From contig NZ_CP020370.1 of the NCBI RefSeq assembly GCF_002813775.1, forward strand, positions 4,861,501-4,925,500: 64,000 nt of DNA, read 5' to 3'. Below, one piece after another: positions 26,712 through 35,583 of the stretch; the first letter of the stretch is position 1, and each line of letters opens with the position of its first letter. This stretch comes from Candidatus Thiodictyon syntrophicum (GTDB taxonomy: Bacteria > Pseudomonadota > Gammaproteobacteria > Chromatiales > Chromatiaceae). A program made the position numbers and the translations under genes. The notes beneath the pieces were generated by a model. That model was not told the origin of the DNA. It saw only the letters and a program-made list of their open reading frames with translations, and made no database searches.

Positions 26712-28202
26712 CTATGTTCGCGGCAAGCGCATCCGCTGGTCCGCCGTGACCGGGGCCGCACTCGGCTCCATGCACCTCAAGATATTTGACCCCAGCGTGT
26801 AGGCGTAAACGCTGGATGGCACAAAGGTGAACTGCACTCCGCGATATTCCACGCTGTCTGCCGCGACGGTGCGCGTCGTTATGACAATCGGCTGTTCTAT
26901 CTGGGGATTTTTGGAGACGAATTCCACGCAGTTGTCCAACTCTCCGCGCGCCTTGAAAGGCCGATCGGTCCACTTGACCTCGACAACCCATTGCGGTTTT
27001 TGCTCCGCGCTGGCCAGCGACACGATGTCGATCTCACCGGTATTCCAGCGGGCATAATAGAGCTGGTTCGCCTGACGCTGTTGCCATTGACTGTAAATCG
27101 CCGTCTCGGTCAAGGGTCCCATCGCCTCAGAGTCGGCGCCGATTTGCCCGAACAAGGCCGCGCGCATTGATGGATTCGTCAGATAGACCTTGAAGTACAG
27201 CGCGCGCTTGAAGCGTTTGGCATTCTGGTCGATCCGCTCGACCCGGCGAATGAGGAAGGCGGCTTCGAGATACTCCAGATAGCGCTTGATGGTGTTCTTG
27301 GCGACACCCGATGACTGCGAGAGGCCCTCCAGGCTGACTTCATTGCCGGTGTTGTAGGCCAGGGTGGTGAACAGCCGATTCAATTCCTGGATATCGTTGA
27401 TCCCATAGAGACTCGGCAGATCGCGCAGCAATACCTTGTCGATAATGTCGCTCTTGATATATTGCCCGGGATCGCCGCGGATCGTAGCCGAGAAGACGGC
27501 TTCCGGATAGCCGCCGAAATTGAGATAGTTGACGAACTCGCCATTGAGTCCGACAATATCCTTCGCGCGGTACCCGGGCGCGTCATCGCGGTTCGGATGG
27601 CTTGCCGGAACCACCTCGACAAGCTCGCTGTCGCGCTTGATGAACATGAGATATTCCGCGAAGGTCAGCGGCGGCAACACATAGTCACTGAACCTGCCGG
27701 CACCCGATTCCGTGCTCTTGAGCCGCAGCGCGGCGGCCGCCGAACCAGTAACGACGAACTTGTAGTCCGGGTACGAGTCGACGAGGGACTTCAGGTGGAC
27801 CTCCCAGTCCCGCAGATATTGAATCTCGTCGAAGAAGATATGCAGCGGACTTTCCCGCCGGTGTCCGAACGTCTCCAGGAAAAACCCCAGTAGTCGCGCG
27901 AGCGGCAGCCCGGTATAGATAGGCGTTTCGAGCGAGAGGTACAGAATCCGATTGGCCGGCGTCCCACCGTCGAGCAATCCGCGAATGGCCTGATAGACCA
28001 TCACCGTCTTGCCGACGCGGCGCGGCCCCATCAGCACAATGGCGCGCCGGACGCTGGTGTCCAAGACCGTTCTGAAGAAGGAAGCAAAACAGGTCCGCCG
28101 CGGTGTGTCCTGAAATGCGATTTTCGTCGCCGGCCCCGTGTCCCACCATGGATTATCAAAGGCCAGGCGGGCGACAATGTCCTCTTTCGCAATCTCGAGC
28201 AT
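26712..28202 (-). CDS. AAA ATPase with DUF4143 domain
   Basis: A 496-residue ATPase. Walker A is VLMGPRRVGKTVMVYQAI (about residues 56-73) and Walker B PLHIFFDEIQYLRDWE. A winged-helix region follows (YNTGNEVSLEGLSQSSGVAKNTIKRYLEYLE), then the DUF4143 PD-(D/E)XK-like C-terminal part (YYARWNTGEIDIV...WVVEVKWTD with E-x-K). The family is common and often called ATP-binding protein; its role is unknown, with proposals in toxin-antitoxin or defence. The last 30 residues (SNILRCMEPSAAPVTADQ...) look unrelated and may be an extension. Confidence 0.85.
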   Translation of the reverse strand: MLEIAKEDIVARLAFDNPWWDTGPATKIAFQDTPRRTCFASFFRTVLDTSVRRAIVLMGPRRVGKTVMVYQAIRGLLDGGTPANRILYLSLETPIYTGLPLARLLGFFLETFGHRRESPLHIFFDEIQYLRDWEVHLKSLVDSYPDYKFVVTGSAAAALRLKSTESGAGRFSDYVLPPLTFAEYLMFIKRDSELVEVVPASHPNRDDAPGYRAKDIVGLNGEFVNYLNFGGYPEAVFSATIRGDPGQYIKSDIIDKVLLRDLPSLYGINDIQELNRLFTTLAYNTGNEVSLEGLSQSSGVAKNTIKRYLEYLEAAFLIRRVERIDQNAKRFKRALYFKVYLTNPSMRAALFGQIGADSEAMGPLTETAIYSQWQQRQANQLYYARWNTGEIDIVSLASAEQKPQWVVEVKWTDRPFKARGELDNCVEFVSKNPQIEQPIVITTRTVAADSVEYRGVQFTFVPSSVYAYTLGSNILRCMEPSAAPVTADQRMRLPRT

Positions 28203-28313
28203 TTAAGAATCGACTCCGCCTAAGATCAGGGCGCTGATCTTACGCCCAGCACGACCCCAAGACAAGATCAAACGACTGATCTTGATTGACGCGGTGTGCA
28301 CCCACCGCGCGGC

Positions 28314-28904
28314 TCACCCCCGCTCGGCCATCCCGACCGTGTAATGCGCGCCCTGCTTGAGCTTGTCGTAATTGCCGAAGACCTCACGCAGGTTGCGCTT
28401 CATGAATTCGCGCAGGCCGTTGATGGTGACGACATAGAGCCGTCCGCCCGGGCGCAGCCGGTCGCGGGCGTCGTGCAGCAGGATCGACAGCAACTCCTTG
28501 CCCACCTTGGCGGGGATGTTGCTCGCGATGCGGTCGAAGCGCTGGTCGGCCGGCACCTGGTCGAAGCCGTTGCTCAGCAGCGCCCGGGCGTTGTCGAGCC
28601 GGTTGCGGCGCGCATTGCGCCCGGCGTAGTCCACCGCGACGAAATCCTTGTCGACCATCAGGGTTTGCCCCTGGGGGGCGAGGGCCGCGAGGGCCAGACC
28701 GATGGCGCCATAGCCGCACCCCAGATCCAGGCAGTCGGCGGCGGGCGCGACCTCCAGGTGCGCGAGCAGCAGGCGCGTGCCCTCGTCGATCTCGCGCGGG
28801 GAGAACAGCCCCCAGGTGCTCGCAAAGCGCAGCGTGCGGCCGGCGAGTTCGGCCTCGAAGCGGATGGGCTCGCGCAGACGATTCACTTGGTCCTTGGTGA
28901 GCAT
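28314..28904 (-). CDS. Class I SAM-dependent methyltransferase, RsmC-like
   Basis: A 196-residue methyltransferase from ATG 28904. It has FSPREIDEGTRLLLAHL, motif I CLDLGCGYGAIGLALA, motif II/III TLMVDKDFVAVDYA and motif IV FDRIASNIPAKVGKELL, where SNIPA replaces the usual SNPPF of RsmC-like N6-guanine enzymes. Substrate is therefore uncertain; this may be a small-molecule or rRNA methyltransferase. The Walker-like loop and C-terminal strands are complete. It is divergent from hupK. Confidence 0.85.
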   Translation of the reverse strand: MLTKDQVNRLREPIRFEAELAGRTLRFASTWGLFSPREIDEGTRLLLAHLEVAPAADCLDLGCGYGAIGLALAALAPQGQTLMVDKDFVAVDYAGRNARRNRLDNARALLSNGFDQVPADQRFDRIASNIPAKVGKELLSILLHDARDRLRPGGRLYVVTINGLREFMKRNLREVFGNYDKLKQGAHYTVGMAERG

Positions 28905-28991
28905 GGGCGACGACCTGGAGGGTTCTTGGACGACCCGATTGACGGGCCCGGGACCCGGTATTCTAGCCCCTGGTTGGGGTACACTCACCCG

Positions 28992-30170
28992 ATGACCGAC
29001 CCTGCCGGCAAGCTGCATATCCGTCTCGACCCGCACGGGGTCCGCATCGACTCGACCCGCCCGGTGGGGGCGGCCAGCCTGTTGGTGGGCCGCGACATCG
29101 CGCACGCCACCCGCCTGCTGCCGGTGCTCTTCAGTATTTGTGCGGTGGCCCAGGCGGCGGCCGGGGCGGCGGCCATCGAAGGGGCGCTGGGGCTGGCAGT
29201 GGCCCCGCGGATCGCGTCCCGGCGGCGACGACTGGTGGCCGCCGAGACCTTGCGCGAGCACCTGTGGCGCATCCTGCTCGACTGGCCGGGCATCATGGGC
29301 GAGCCGGCGGACGCCGCTGCCATGGCCCGGGTGATGGCAGGCTATGGCGACTGGCGTGCGGCCCTGACCGCGGGGGTCGACCTGTTCGCCCCGGGCGCGG
29401 CCCTGCCCGCCGCTGAACCGGCCGCGGCGCCGGCCGCTGAATGCGCCCGGCGCGCGCTCGCCGACCTGGGCACCCTGCGGGTCTTCGGTCGGCCGCCGGA
29501 TGTCTGGCTGGAACAGGTCGCGGGGCTCGAGGCCCTGGCAGCCTGGGCCGGGCAGACCGACACGGCAGCGGCGCGGCTGGTGCATCGGACCCTGACGGCG
29601 GGACAGGCCGGGTTCGGACGCGCGGGTGTCGGCGCCCTGCCCCCGCTCAGCGCGACGGACCTCGATCGCTGCCTGGACGGTGCGGACCCGGCGGTCGATG
29701 CCTTCGTGGCCAGGCCCACCTGGGACGGCCAGCCGCGGGAGTCGAGCCCGCTGACCCGGCAACTGGAGGCACCCCTGGTGCAGGACCTCCGCCGCTCCTT
29801 CGGCAACGGACTCCTGCCGCGCCTCGCCGCCCAACTCGTCGAGGCGGCCCGGATCATGGCGGGCGCTGAGGCGAGCGCGGCGGAGCCGGCGCCGGGCGAC
29901 CTCCCCGCGGGCCTCGGACTGGCCCAGGTCCCGGCCGCCCGTGGGCTCCTGGTCCACCGGGTGCGCCTGTGCGACGGGCGCGTCACCGGATACCGCATCC
30001 TGGCCCCGACCGAATGGAACTTTCACCCCGCAGGCGTCGTGGCGGTCGGTCTCGCCGGGCTCATGGCGCACGCCGACCCGGTTGATCTTGGGCCCCTGGC
30101 CCGGCTCTTCATCACCGCCGTGGACCCCTGCGTGGACTTTGAACTGCAACTCCCGGGGCGGCCTCAATGA
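28992..30170 (+). CDS. hupK: HupK-like hydrogenase assembly protein
   Basis: A 392-residue protein related to the large subunit of [NiFe] hydrogenase but without its metal ligands. The C-terminal part aligns by eye to that subunit: CDGRVTGYRILAPTEWNFHPAG and TAVDPCVDFELQL, where the catalytic subunit has DPCxxC...H. The N-terminal CxxC pair is also absent. HupK proteins assist maturation of uptake hydrogenase, probably as a scaffold for the Fe(CN)2CO centre with HypC. Its position directly before hypCDE supports the call. Confidence 0.75.
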   Translation: MTDPAGKLHIRLDPHGVRIDSTRPVGAASLLVGRDIAHATRLLPVLFSICAVAQAAAGAAAIEGALGLAVAPRIASRRRRLVAAETLREHLWRILLDWPGIMGEPADAAAMARVMAGYGDWRAALTAGVDLFAPGAALPAAEPAAAPAAECARRALADLGTLRVFGRPPDVWLEQVAGLEALAAWAGQTDTAAARLVHRTLTAGQAGFGRAGVGALPPLSATDLDRCLDGADPAVDAFVARPTWDGQPRESSPLTRQLEAPLVQDLRRSFGNGLLPRLAAQLVEAARIMAGAEASAAEPAPGDLPAGLGLAQVPAARGLLVHRVRLCDGRVTGYRILAPTEWNFHPAGVVAVGLAGLMAHADPVDLGPLARLFITAVDPCVDFELQLPGRPQ

Positions 30171-30326
30171 TGGCCCCGGTCGGCGGCAATCGGTCCGTGC
30201 CGCGACCATCGGTCCACACAGCGGACCCTACGCGGACCAACGACCCCACCGCCGCACGCTGGGGGCTTTACGACCAAGGCCCCCCACCACCAGCCCCAGA
30301 CTTGCATCCCCACAGGACCTGTACCC

Positions 30327-30599
30327 ATGTGCCTCGCCATCCCCGCCCGCATCACCGCCATCGACCCCACCGGACAGTCGGCCACGGTCGCCTTGGGCGC
30401 CGTGACCAGGGACTGCTCGCTTGCCCTGATCGAGGACGCCGCCGTCGGCGACTATGTCCTGATGCATGTGGGCTATGCCTTGAATCGCATCAGCCCACAG
30501 GAGGCGCAGCAGACCCTGGCCTTGATGCGTGAGGCCGGGGTCCTGGTCGATCAGGACGGGCCAGCCCCGGCACTCGCCGACACCGCGGGGCCGGCATGA
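30327..30599 (+). CDS. hypC: Hydrogenase maturation chaperone HypC
   Basis: A 90-residue HypC/HybG protein. It starts MCLAIPARI, with the essential Cys2 that binds the Fe(CN)2CO unit with HypD. Core YVLMHVGYALNRI matches the family, and a short Ala/Pro-rich tail follows. The stop overlaps the ATG of hypD by four bases (ATGA). Confidence 0.96.
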   Translation: MCLAIPARITAIDPTGQSATVALGAVTRDCSLALIEDAAVGDYVLMHVGYALNRISPQEAQQTLALMREAGVLVDQDGPAPALADTAGPA

Positions 30600-31714
30600 A
30601 ATACATCGACGAGTTCCGCGACCGGGACCTGGCCCGGGGCCTGGCCGCGGCCATCGCCGCCGCGGCCGACCCGACCCGACAGTACCGGCTGATGGAGTTC
30701 TGCGGCGGCCACACCCACGCCATCTTCCGTTATGGCCTCGCGGACCTGATGCCCGCCAATGTGCGCTTCATCCACGGCCCGGGCTGCCCGGTCTGCGTCC
30801 TGCCCATGGCGCGTATCGACCACGCCATCACGCTCGCCACCCAGCATGGGGTGACCCTGTGCACCTATGCCGACCTGATGCGGGTGCCCGCCGGCGAGCG
30901 CCGGAGCCTGCTCAAGGCCAAGGCGGCGGGGGCCGACATCCGCATGATCTACTCAACGAGCGACGCCCTGCGCATCGCCCGCGAGGACCCGGGGCGCCAA
31001 GTGGTCTTCTTCGCCATCGGCTTCGAGACCACCACCCCGCCGACGGCGGTGGCGGCCAAGGTCGCCCGGGCGGAAGGGCTCGAGAATTTCTCGATCTTCT
31101 GCAACCATGTGCTGACGCCGCCAGCCCTGCGCACCATCCTCGCCACGGCCGGTCCGGATGGGGTCCGACTCGACGGTATCCTGGGTCCCTCCCATGTCAG
31201 CACCGTCATCGGCAGCCAGCCCTACGGCTTCGTGCCGCAGTTGTTCGGCAAGCCCGTCGTCATCGCCGGCTTCGAGCCCCTGGACGTGATGCAGTCCACC
31301 CTGATGCTGATCCGCCAGCTCAACGAGGGACGTTGCGAGGTCGAGAACCAGTACACCAGGACCGTGACTGCAGAGGGCAATCGCAAGGCCCAGGCCCTGA
31401 TGGCGGAGGTCTTCAGGCCGCGCGAGACCTTCGAGTGGCGGGGGCTCGGCTTCCTGCCGGACAGCGCGCTGCGGCTCGCCGACGACTACGCGGACCTGGA
31501 TGCGGAGCGGCGCTTTGCCGTCACGATCGGTGAGGTGCGGGAGGTCAAGGGGTGCGAGTGCCCGGCCATCCTGCGCGGGGTCAAGGAGCCGACGGACTGC
31601 AAGCTCTTCGGCACCGTCTGCACCCCGGACAACCCCATGGGCTCCTGTATGGTCTCCTCGGAGGGCGCCTGCGCCGCCTATTGGAGCTATGGACGCTTTC
31701 GTTATGACCACTGA
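30596..31714 (+). CDS. hypD: Hydrogenase maturation protein HypD
   Basis: A 372-residue [4Fe-4S] protein that assembles the Fe(CN)2CO moiety with HypC and HypE. Conserved motifs are MEFCGGHTHAIFRYGL, GPGCPVCVLPM and, at the C-terminus, the cluster-binding cysteines GCECPAILRGVKEPTDC...FGTVCTPDNPMGSCMVSSEGAC. The overlaps with hypC and hypE indicate one transcript. Confidence 0.98.
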   Translation: MKYIDEFRDRDLARGLAAAIAAAADPTRQYRLMEFCGGHTHAIFRYGLADLMPANVRFIHGPGCPVCVLPMARIDHAITLATQHGVTLCTYADLMRVPAGERRSLLKAKAAGADIRMIYSTSDALRIAREDPGRQVVFFAIGFETTTPPTAVAAKVARAEGLENFSIFCNHVLTPPALRTILATAGPDGVRLDGILGPSHVSTVIGSQPYGFVPQLFGKPVVIAGFEPLDVMQSTLMLIRQLNEGRCEVENQYTRTVTAEGNRKAQALMAEVFRPRETFEWRGLGFLPDSALRLADDYADLDAERRFAVTIGEVREVKGCECPAILRGVKEPTDCKLFGTVCTPDNPMGSCMVSSEGACAAYWSYGRFRYDH

Positions 31715-32750
31715 CCGCCGCTTTCCCGTTCGGCTGGACCTCCGGCACGGCACCGTCGATATGAGCCACGGCGCCGGGGGGCGGGCCATGGCGCAGCTCA
31801 TCGCCGAGGTCTTCCAGGCCCACCTGGACAATGACCTGCTGCGCCAGGGCAACGACCAGGCCCTGTTCACCCCGCCCCCGGGGCGGCTGGTGATGAGCAC
31901 CGACGGGCATGTGGTCTCACCGCTCTTCTTCCCCGGCGGGGACATCGGCTGCCTGTCGGTCCACGGCACCATCAACGATGTGGCCATGGCCGGCGCCCGG
32001 CCCCTCTATCTGGCCGCCGGCTTCATCCTGGAAGAGGGCTTTGCGCTCCAGGACCTGGTGCGCATCGTCGTCAGCATGGCCGCTGCCGCCAACGCGGCCG
32101 GCGTACCGGTCGTCACCGGGGACACCAAGGTCGTGGAGCGCGGCAAGGGGGACGGCGTCTTCATCACCACCACCGGGGTCGGCGTGGTCCCGGCGGGTGT
32201 CACCATCTCCGGTGACCTGGCCCGCCCCGGCGACGCCATCCTGGTCAGCGGCAGCCTGGGGGACCACGGGGTCGCCGTCCTGTCACGGCGTGAAAACCTT
32301 GGATTCGAGGTGAAGATCGCGTCCGACACCGCCGCCCTGCACGGTCTGGTGGCAGCAATGGTGGCCGCGGTGCCGGATCTGCACTGCCTGCGCGACCCCA
32401 CCCGCGGCGGGCTGGCCACCACGCTCAATGAGCTGGCCCACCAGTCCGGGGTGGGGATGCGCATCCGCGAGTCCGCCATCCCGGTCCACCCGGCCGTGGC
32501 CGCCGCGTGCGAACTCCTGGGGCTCGACCCGCTCTATGTCGCCAACGAGGGCAAGCTGATCGCCATCTGCCCGGCGGCCCGGGCGGCCGAACTGCTGGCC
32601 GTCATGCGTGCGCATCCCCTGGGTGCAGCGGCCAGCCTGATTGGCGAGGTAGTGGCCGACCCCCACCGCTTCGTGCAGATGGAAACCGCCTTCGGCGGCA
32701 GCCGCATCGTCGATTGGCTGGCGGGGGAGCAGTTGCCGCGGATTTGTTGA
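31689..32750 (+). CDS. hypE: Hydrogenase maturation protein HypE
   Basis: HypE dehydrates the carbamoyl group received from HypF on its C-terminal Cys to form the thiocyanate that donates cyanide. 353 residues; family motifs include MSHGAGGRAM, DGHVVSPLFFPGGDIG, VTGDTKVVE, RDPTRGGLATTLNE and the exact C-terminal PRIC carrying the catalytic Cys. ATG 31689 overlaps hypD by 26 bases and has GGAG just before it. ATG 31704 is an equally possible start. Confidence 0.96.
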   Translation: MDAFVMTTDRRFPVRLDLRHGTVDMSHGAGGRAMAQLIAEVFQAHLDNDLLRQGNDQALFTPPPGRLVMSTDGHVVSPLFFPGGDIGCLSVHGTINDVAMAGARPLYLAAGFILEEGFALQDLVRIVVSMAAAANAAGVPVVTGDTKVVERGKGDGVFITTTGVGVVPAGVTISGDLARPGDAILVSGSLGDHGVAVLSRRENLGFEVKIASDTAALHGLVAAMVAAVPDLHCLRDPTRGGLATTLNELAHQSGVGMRIRESAIPVHPAVAAACELLGLDPLYVANEGKLIAICPAARAAELLAVMRAHPLGAAASLIGEVVADPHRFVQMETAFGGSRIVDWLAGEQLPRIC

Positions 32751-32759
32751 ACCCGCGTT

Positions 32760-32862
32760 GGCGAGGAACGGCTGACTGATAAGCCAAACAAGTCCGTTAG
32801 GGACTGCTTGTCGCGTTGTTGTCGTTGTGTTTAACTTGCTCTTGACTCGATACTGAGCTACC
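32760..32862. repeat. Hexamer repeat element, core-less copy
   Basis: Starts GAGGAACGGCTGACTGATAA (compare AGGAACGGCTCACTAATAAG at 62154), then TCCGTTAGG, a short GTTGTCGTTGT tract and the edge motif TTGCTCTTGACTCG. The core of about 50 bp found in the full copies is missing. Placed directly after hypE. Confidence 0.65.
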
Positions 32863-32871
32863 CGCGGTACC

Positions 32872-33954
32872 CTACCGCCCCCACAACACCGCGTCCACAT
32901 ACCGCTTGACCTGGAGGTGGGCCGGGGTGTCGATGTTGGTGAATTGCAGGCTGGTCTGAACGCCGTCCGCACCGGCCTGCGCCCGCACCACCTTGGCGTA
33001 GAGATCGCCCAGCGACTCCCCGTGGAGGCTCGGCGCGAGATCCACCACCAGATCGGTACCGCGCCCCAAGGCGAACGGGAGTTCGACCAGGAAGCCGTGG
33101 TAACCGAGATCCAGCGCCCGCCCCGACAGCGGCTCCGCGACTATGTGCTTACCGACGAGCCGCCGCAGTTCCACGGGAAAGTCGACCCGCACCCGCGGCG
33201 AGCGGCGCACCTCCACCTGCGGCACCACCAGGCGTCGCGGGTAGTTCACGCAGTGCAGTTCATAGAGGACCACGGGCGCCGATTTGCCCTTGACCCGTAC
33301 CTCATTGACCGCGCCGACCTCGATGTGGTCACGCGCCGCGGCGTGGCACGACTCACTGAGGAGGACCTGACCGCGCAGGCTGAAGGACTCCATGCGCGCA
33401 ACCACATTCACGGTGTCGCCGATCACGGTGTACTCGCTGTGCTGACGGGAGCCGAAACTGCCCGCCATCACCTCCCCGGTGTTGACCGCGATGCCTACAT
33501 AGAGCCGGGGCTCCCCGCGCGCCACCGACTCCAGGTTGAATTCCACCATGGCGTGCTGCATCTCCACCGCGCAGGCCAGGGCGTGCAGCAGGTCATCCGG
33601 GCGGCGCTCGGGGGCGCCGAAGAGCGCCATCACCGAGTCGCCCATGAACTTGTCGATGACGCCCCCGTGACGCTTGATCACCCGCCCCATCACCGAGAAG
33701 TAGCGGTTCAGCAGACCGATGACGGTCACCGCGGGCAGGGTTTCGGTCAGCGCCGTAAAGCCGCGGATATCGGCCAGCACGATGGTCGCGTGAGTCCCGG
33801 TGATCGGCTGGGATTCCAGCAGGAACTCATCGATCAGCCCGTCCAGGCGATGGCGCAAGGCGCCATGCCGGAACGCGGCGCCGGACTTGTCGCAGAGCTC
33901 GGCGACCACGCGCGCGACCCCGGCGAGGAACAGTTCACGATTCTGGTGCAGCAT
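32872..33954 (-). CDS. Class III adenylate cyclase fused to a PilZ domain
   Basis: A 360-residue soluble protein. Residues about 55-235 form a class III nucleotidyl cyclase: metal-binding Asps are in ATIVLADIRGFTALTE and VIDKFMGDSVMALFG, and the ribose/transition-state region is YTVIGDTVNVVARME. Residues about 240-355 form a PilZ domain with RRSPRVRVDFPVEL (RxxxR) and LDLGYHGF, where the usual Ser of D/NxSxxG is Gly. This could link cAMP synthesis to c-di-GMP, with reservations over the altered motif. It is convergent with hypE. Confidence 0.85.
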   Translation of the reverse strand: MLHQNRELFLAGVARVVAELCDKSGAAFRHGALRHRLDGLIDEFLLESQPITGTHATIVLADIRGFTALTETLPAVTVIGLLNRYFSVMGRVIKRHGGVIDKFMGDSVMALFGAPERRPDDLLHALACAVEMQHAMVEFNLESVARGEPRLYVGIAVNTGEVMAGSFGSRQHSEYTVIGDTVNVVARMESFSLRGQVLLSESCHAAARDHIEVGAVNEVRVKGKSAPVVLYELHCVNYPRRLVVPQVEVRRSPRVRVDFPVELRRLVGKHIVAEPLSGRALDLGYHGFLVELPFALGRGTDLVVDLAPSLHGESLGDLYAKVVRAQAGADGVQTSLQFTNIDTPAHLQVKRYVDAVLWGR

Positions 33955-34144
33955 CTTTAGGTTCGGTTCTTTGCGGTAGGTCGTTGAGCTTCAGCATGAC
34001 ACATGGGTGAGCACGCGCCTTGTGTCTGGTTGGCAGTTCGCACAATCGAAAAACGGCCTACACTCCCCGCGACGACAAGCCCAGCGCAACAACCGCGCTC
34101 CCCGGCCTGAGCACCGCCACAAGACAGACCCAGCGAGGCCCTTC

Positions 34145-34711
34145 ATGACCCATCAACCCGCCCCCCACGGCACCGACCCGTGGCGCCCGCGTCGCGCGCA
34201 CGCACGGTTGGCGCCGCTGTGCCTGGCACTCGGCCTGAGTCCGGGCCTGGTCGTCGCCGCCGAGAGCCGCATCGAGTTGCGCGACGGCAGCGTCATCAGC
34301 GCCGACCTGGTCGGGGTCGGCAATGGTGTCTACCGGGTCCGCAGCGCGACCCTGGGCGAGGTTACGATACCCGAGTCCGCGGTACTCGCGATTCGTCCCG
34401 CGACCGCCGGCGCCGCGGCACCGACCAGCGCCGCGACGAGTGCTGCGGCACCAAACCCGGCCCCCGGTGCCGGTGCGCAGACGGTCGACCTCGCGGCCAT
34501 CCAGCAGCAACTGCTGGACAACCCGCAGACCATGGAGGCCATCACCCGCCTGCAGAGCGACCCGGGCATCCAGGCGGCCCTCGCCGATCCGCAGTTCGTG
34601 GCGATGATCATGTCCGGCAATGTCGAGGCACTGCGCACGGACCCGCGTTTCCAGCGCCTGCTCGAGAACCCGGCGATCCGGGCCCTCATCGGCCAGGTGC
34701 TGGGACCCTAA
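34145..34711 (+). CDS. Exported protein with STI1/HOP-like tail
   Basis: A 188-residue protein from ATG 34145 with a signal peptide (LAPLCLALGLSPGLVVAAES). After it comes a small beta domain (RIELRDGSVISADLVGVGNGVYRVRSATLGEVTIPESAVL), then an Ala/Pro linker. The C-terminal part has repeated NP/DP motifs typical of STI1 chaperone-binding domains: LDNPQTMEAITRLQSDPGIQ, LADPQFVAMIMSGNVE and LENPAIRALI. Function is unknown; perhaps a periplasmic chaperone-like role. A longer upstream frame has no start with better support. Confidence 0.75.
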   Translation: MTHQPAPHGTDPWRPRRAHARLAPLCLALGLSPGLVVAAESRIELRDGSVISADLVGVGNGVYRVRSATLGEVTIPESAVLAIRPATAGAAAPTSAATSAAAPNPAPGAGAQTVDLAAIQQQLLDNPQTMEAITRLQSDPGIQAALADPQFVAMIMSGNVEALRTDPRFQRLLENPAIRALIGQVLGP

Positions 34712-34911
<200 letters not shown>

Positions 34912-34975
34912 CCAATACCGCGAAGCGCACATCCCGACCCAACCCGGAGGACTGCAAAAAAAGCGAGAAAACAAA

Positions 34976-35005
34976 AAAAAAAGCCCGCTACTGCGGGCTT
35001 TTTTT
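34976..35005 (-). terminator. Rho-independent terminator of rpmB-rpmG
   Basis: Perfect 13-bp stem (34976-34988 with 34993-35005; AAAAAAAGCCCGC / GCGGGCTTTTTTT) and a 4-base loop, with T runs on both strands. It lies 16 bases after the rpmG stop and can act in both directions. Confidence 0.93.
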
Positions 35006-35020
35006 CGGTGCACCGGGGCA

Positions 35021-35188
35021 CTACTTGATCTTGCCTTCCTTGTACATGACGTGCTGGCGGACGACGGGATCGAACTTCTTGATCTCCATCTTCCCCGGCT
35101 GATTGCGCTTGTTCTTGGTGGTCGTATAGAAGTGACCGGTGCCGGCGCTGGAATTGAGCCGAATCTTTTCACGTGCTGCCTTGGCCAT
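35021..35188 (-). CDS. rpmG: 50S ribosomal protein L33
   Basis: 55 residues, [20 protein letters not shown]...YKEGKIK. This is the Cys-free (zinc-independent) form typical of proteobacteria. It lies 11 bases after rpmB, in the usual rpmB-rpmG operon, followed by a strong terminator. Confidence 0.98.
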   Translation of the reverse strand: MAKAAREKIRLNSSAGTGHFYTTTKNKRNQPGKMEIKKFDPVVRQHVMYKEGKIK

Positions 35189-35199
35189 GGACCTTCCCC

Positions 35200-35436
35200 T
35201 TAAACCTGTTGACCACGGGCACGCAGGTCGCGGATGACCATGTCGATGCCTTGCTTATCGATCAGCCGCATCCCGCTGGTGGACAGGCGCAGCCGCACCC
35301 AGCGCTTTTCGCTTTCGACCCAATACCTGTGATAGTGCAGATTGGGCAGAAAACGGCGCTTGGTCTTGTTGTTCGCGTGCGACACATTGTGGCCGCTCAT
35401 CGGCCCCTTACCGGTGACCTGACATACCCGAGACAT
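35200..35436 (-). CDS. rpmB: 50S ribosomal protein L28
   Basis: 78 residues from ATG 35436: [20 protein letters not shown], then [17 protein letters not shown]. Normal length and motifs. First gene of the rpmB-rpmG pair. It starts downstream of radC on the same strand, and the gap of about 145 bases probably holds its promoter. Confidence 0.98.
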   Translation of the reverse strand: MSRVCQVTGKGPMSGHNVSHANNKTKRRFLPNLHYHRYWVESEKRWVRLRLSTSGMRLIDKQGIDMVIRDLRARGQQV

Positions 35437-35583
35437 GGCAGAGATCCTTACGAGAAAGATAAAATGGCTGGGACCGGCAACGCATGGGGGCCCAAAAAAG
35501 AAGCGGAAGGCTACCACGGGCCTCGGGCGGGACGCAAGCGGCGGCGCCGTAGAGCACTGGGACGGGACGCCCCGGCTCCTGTG

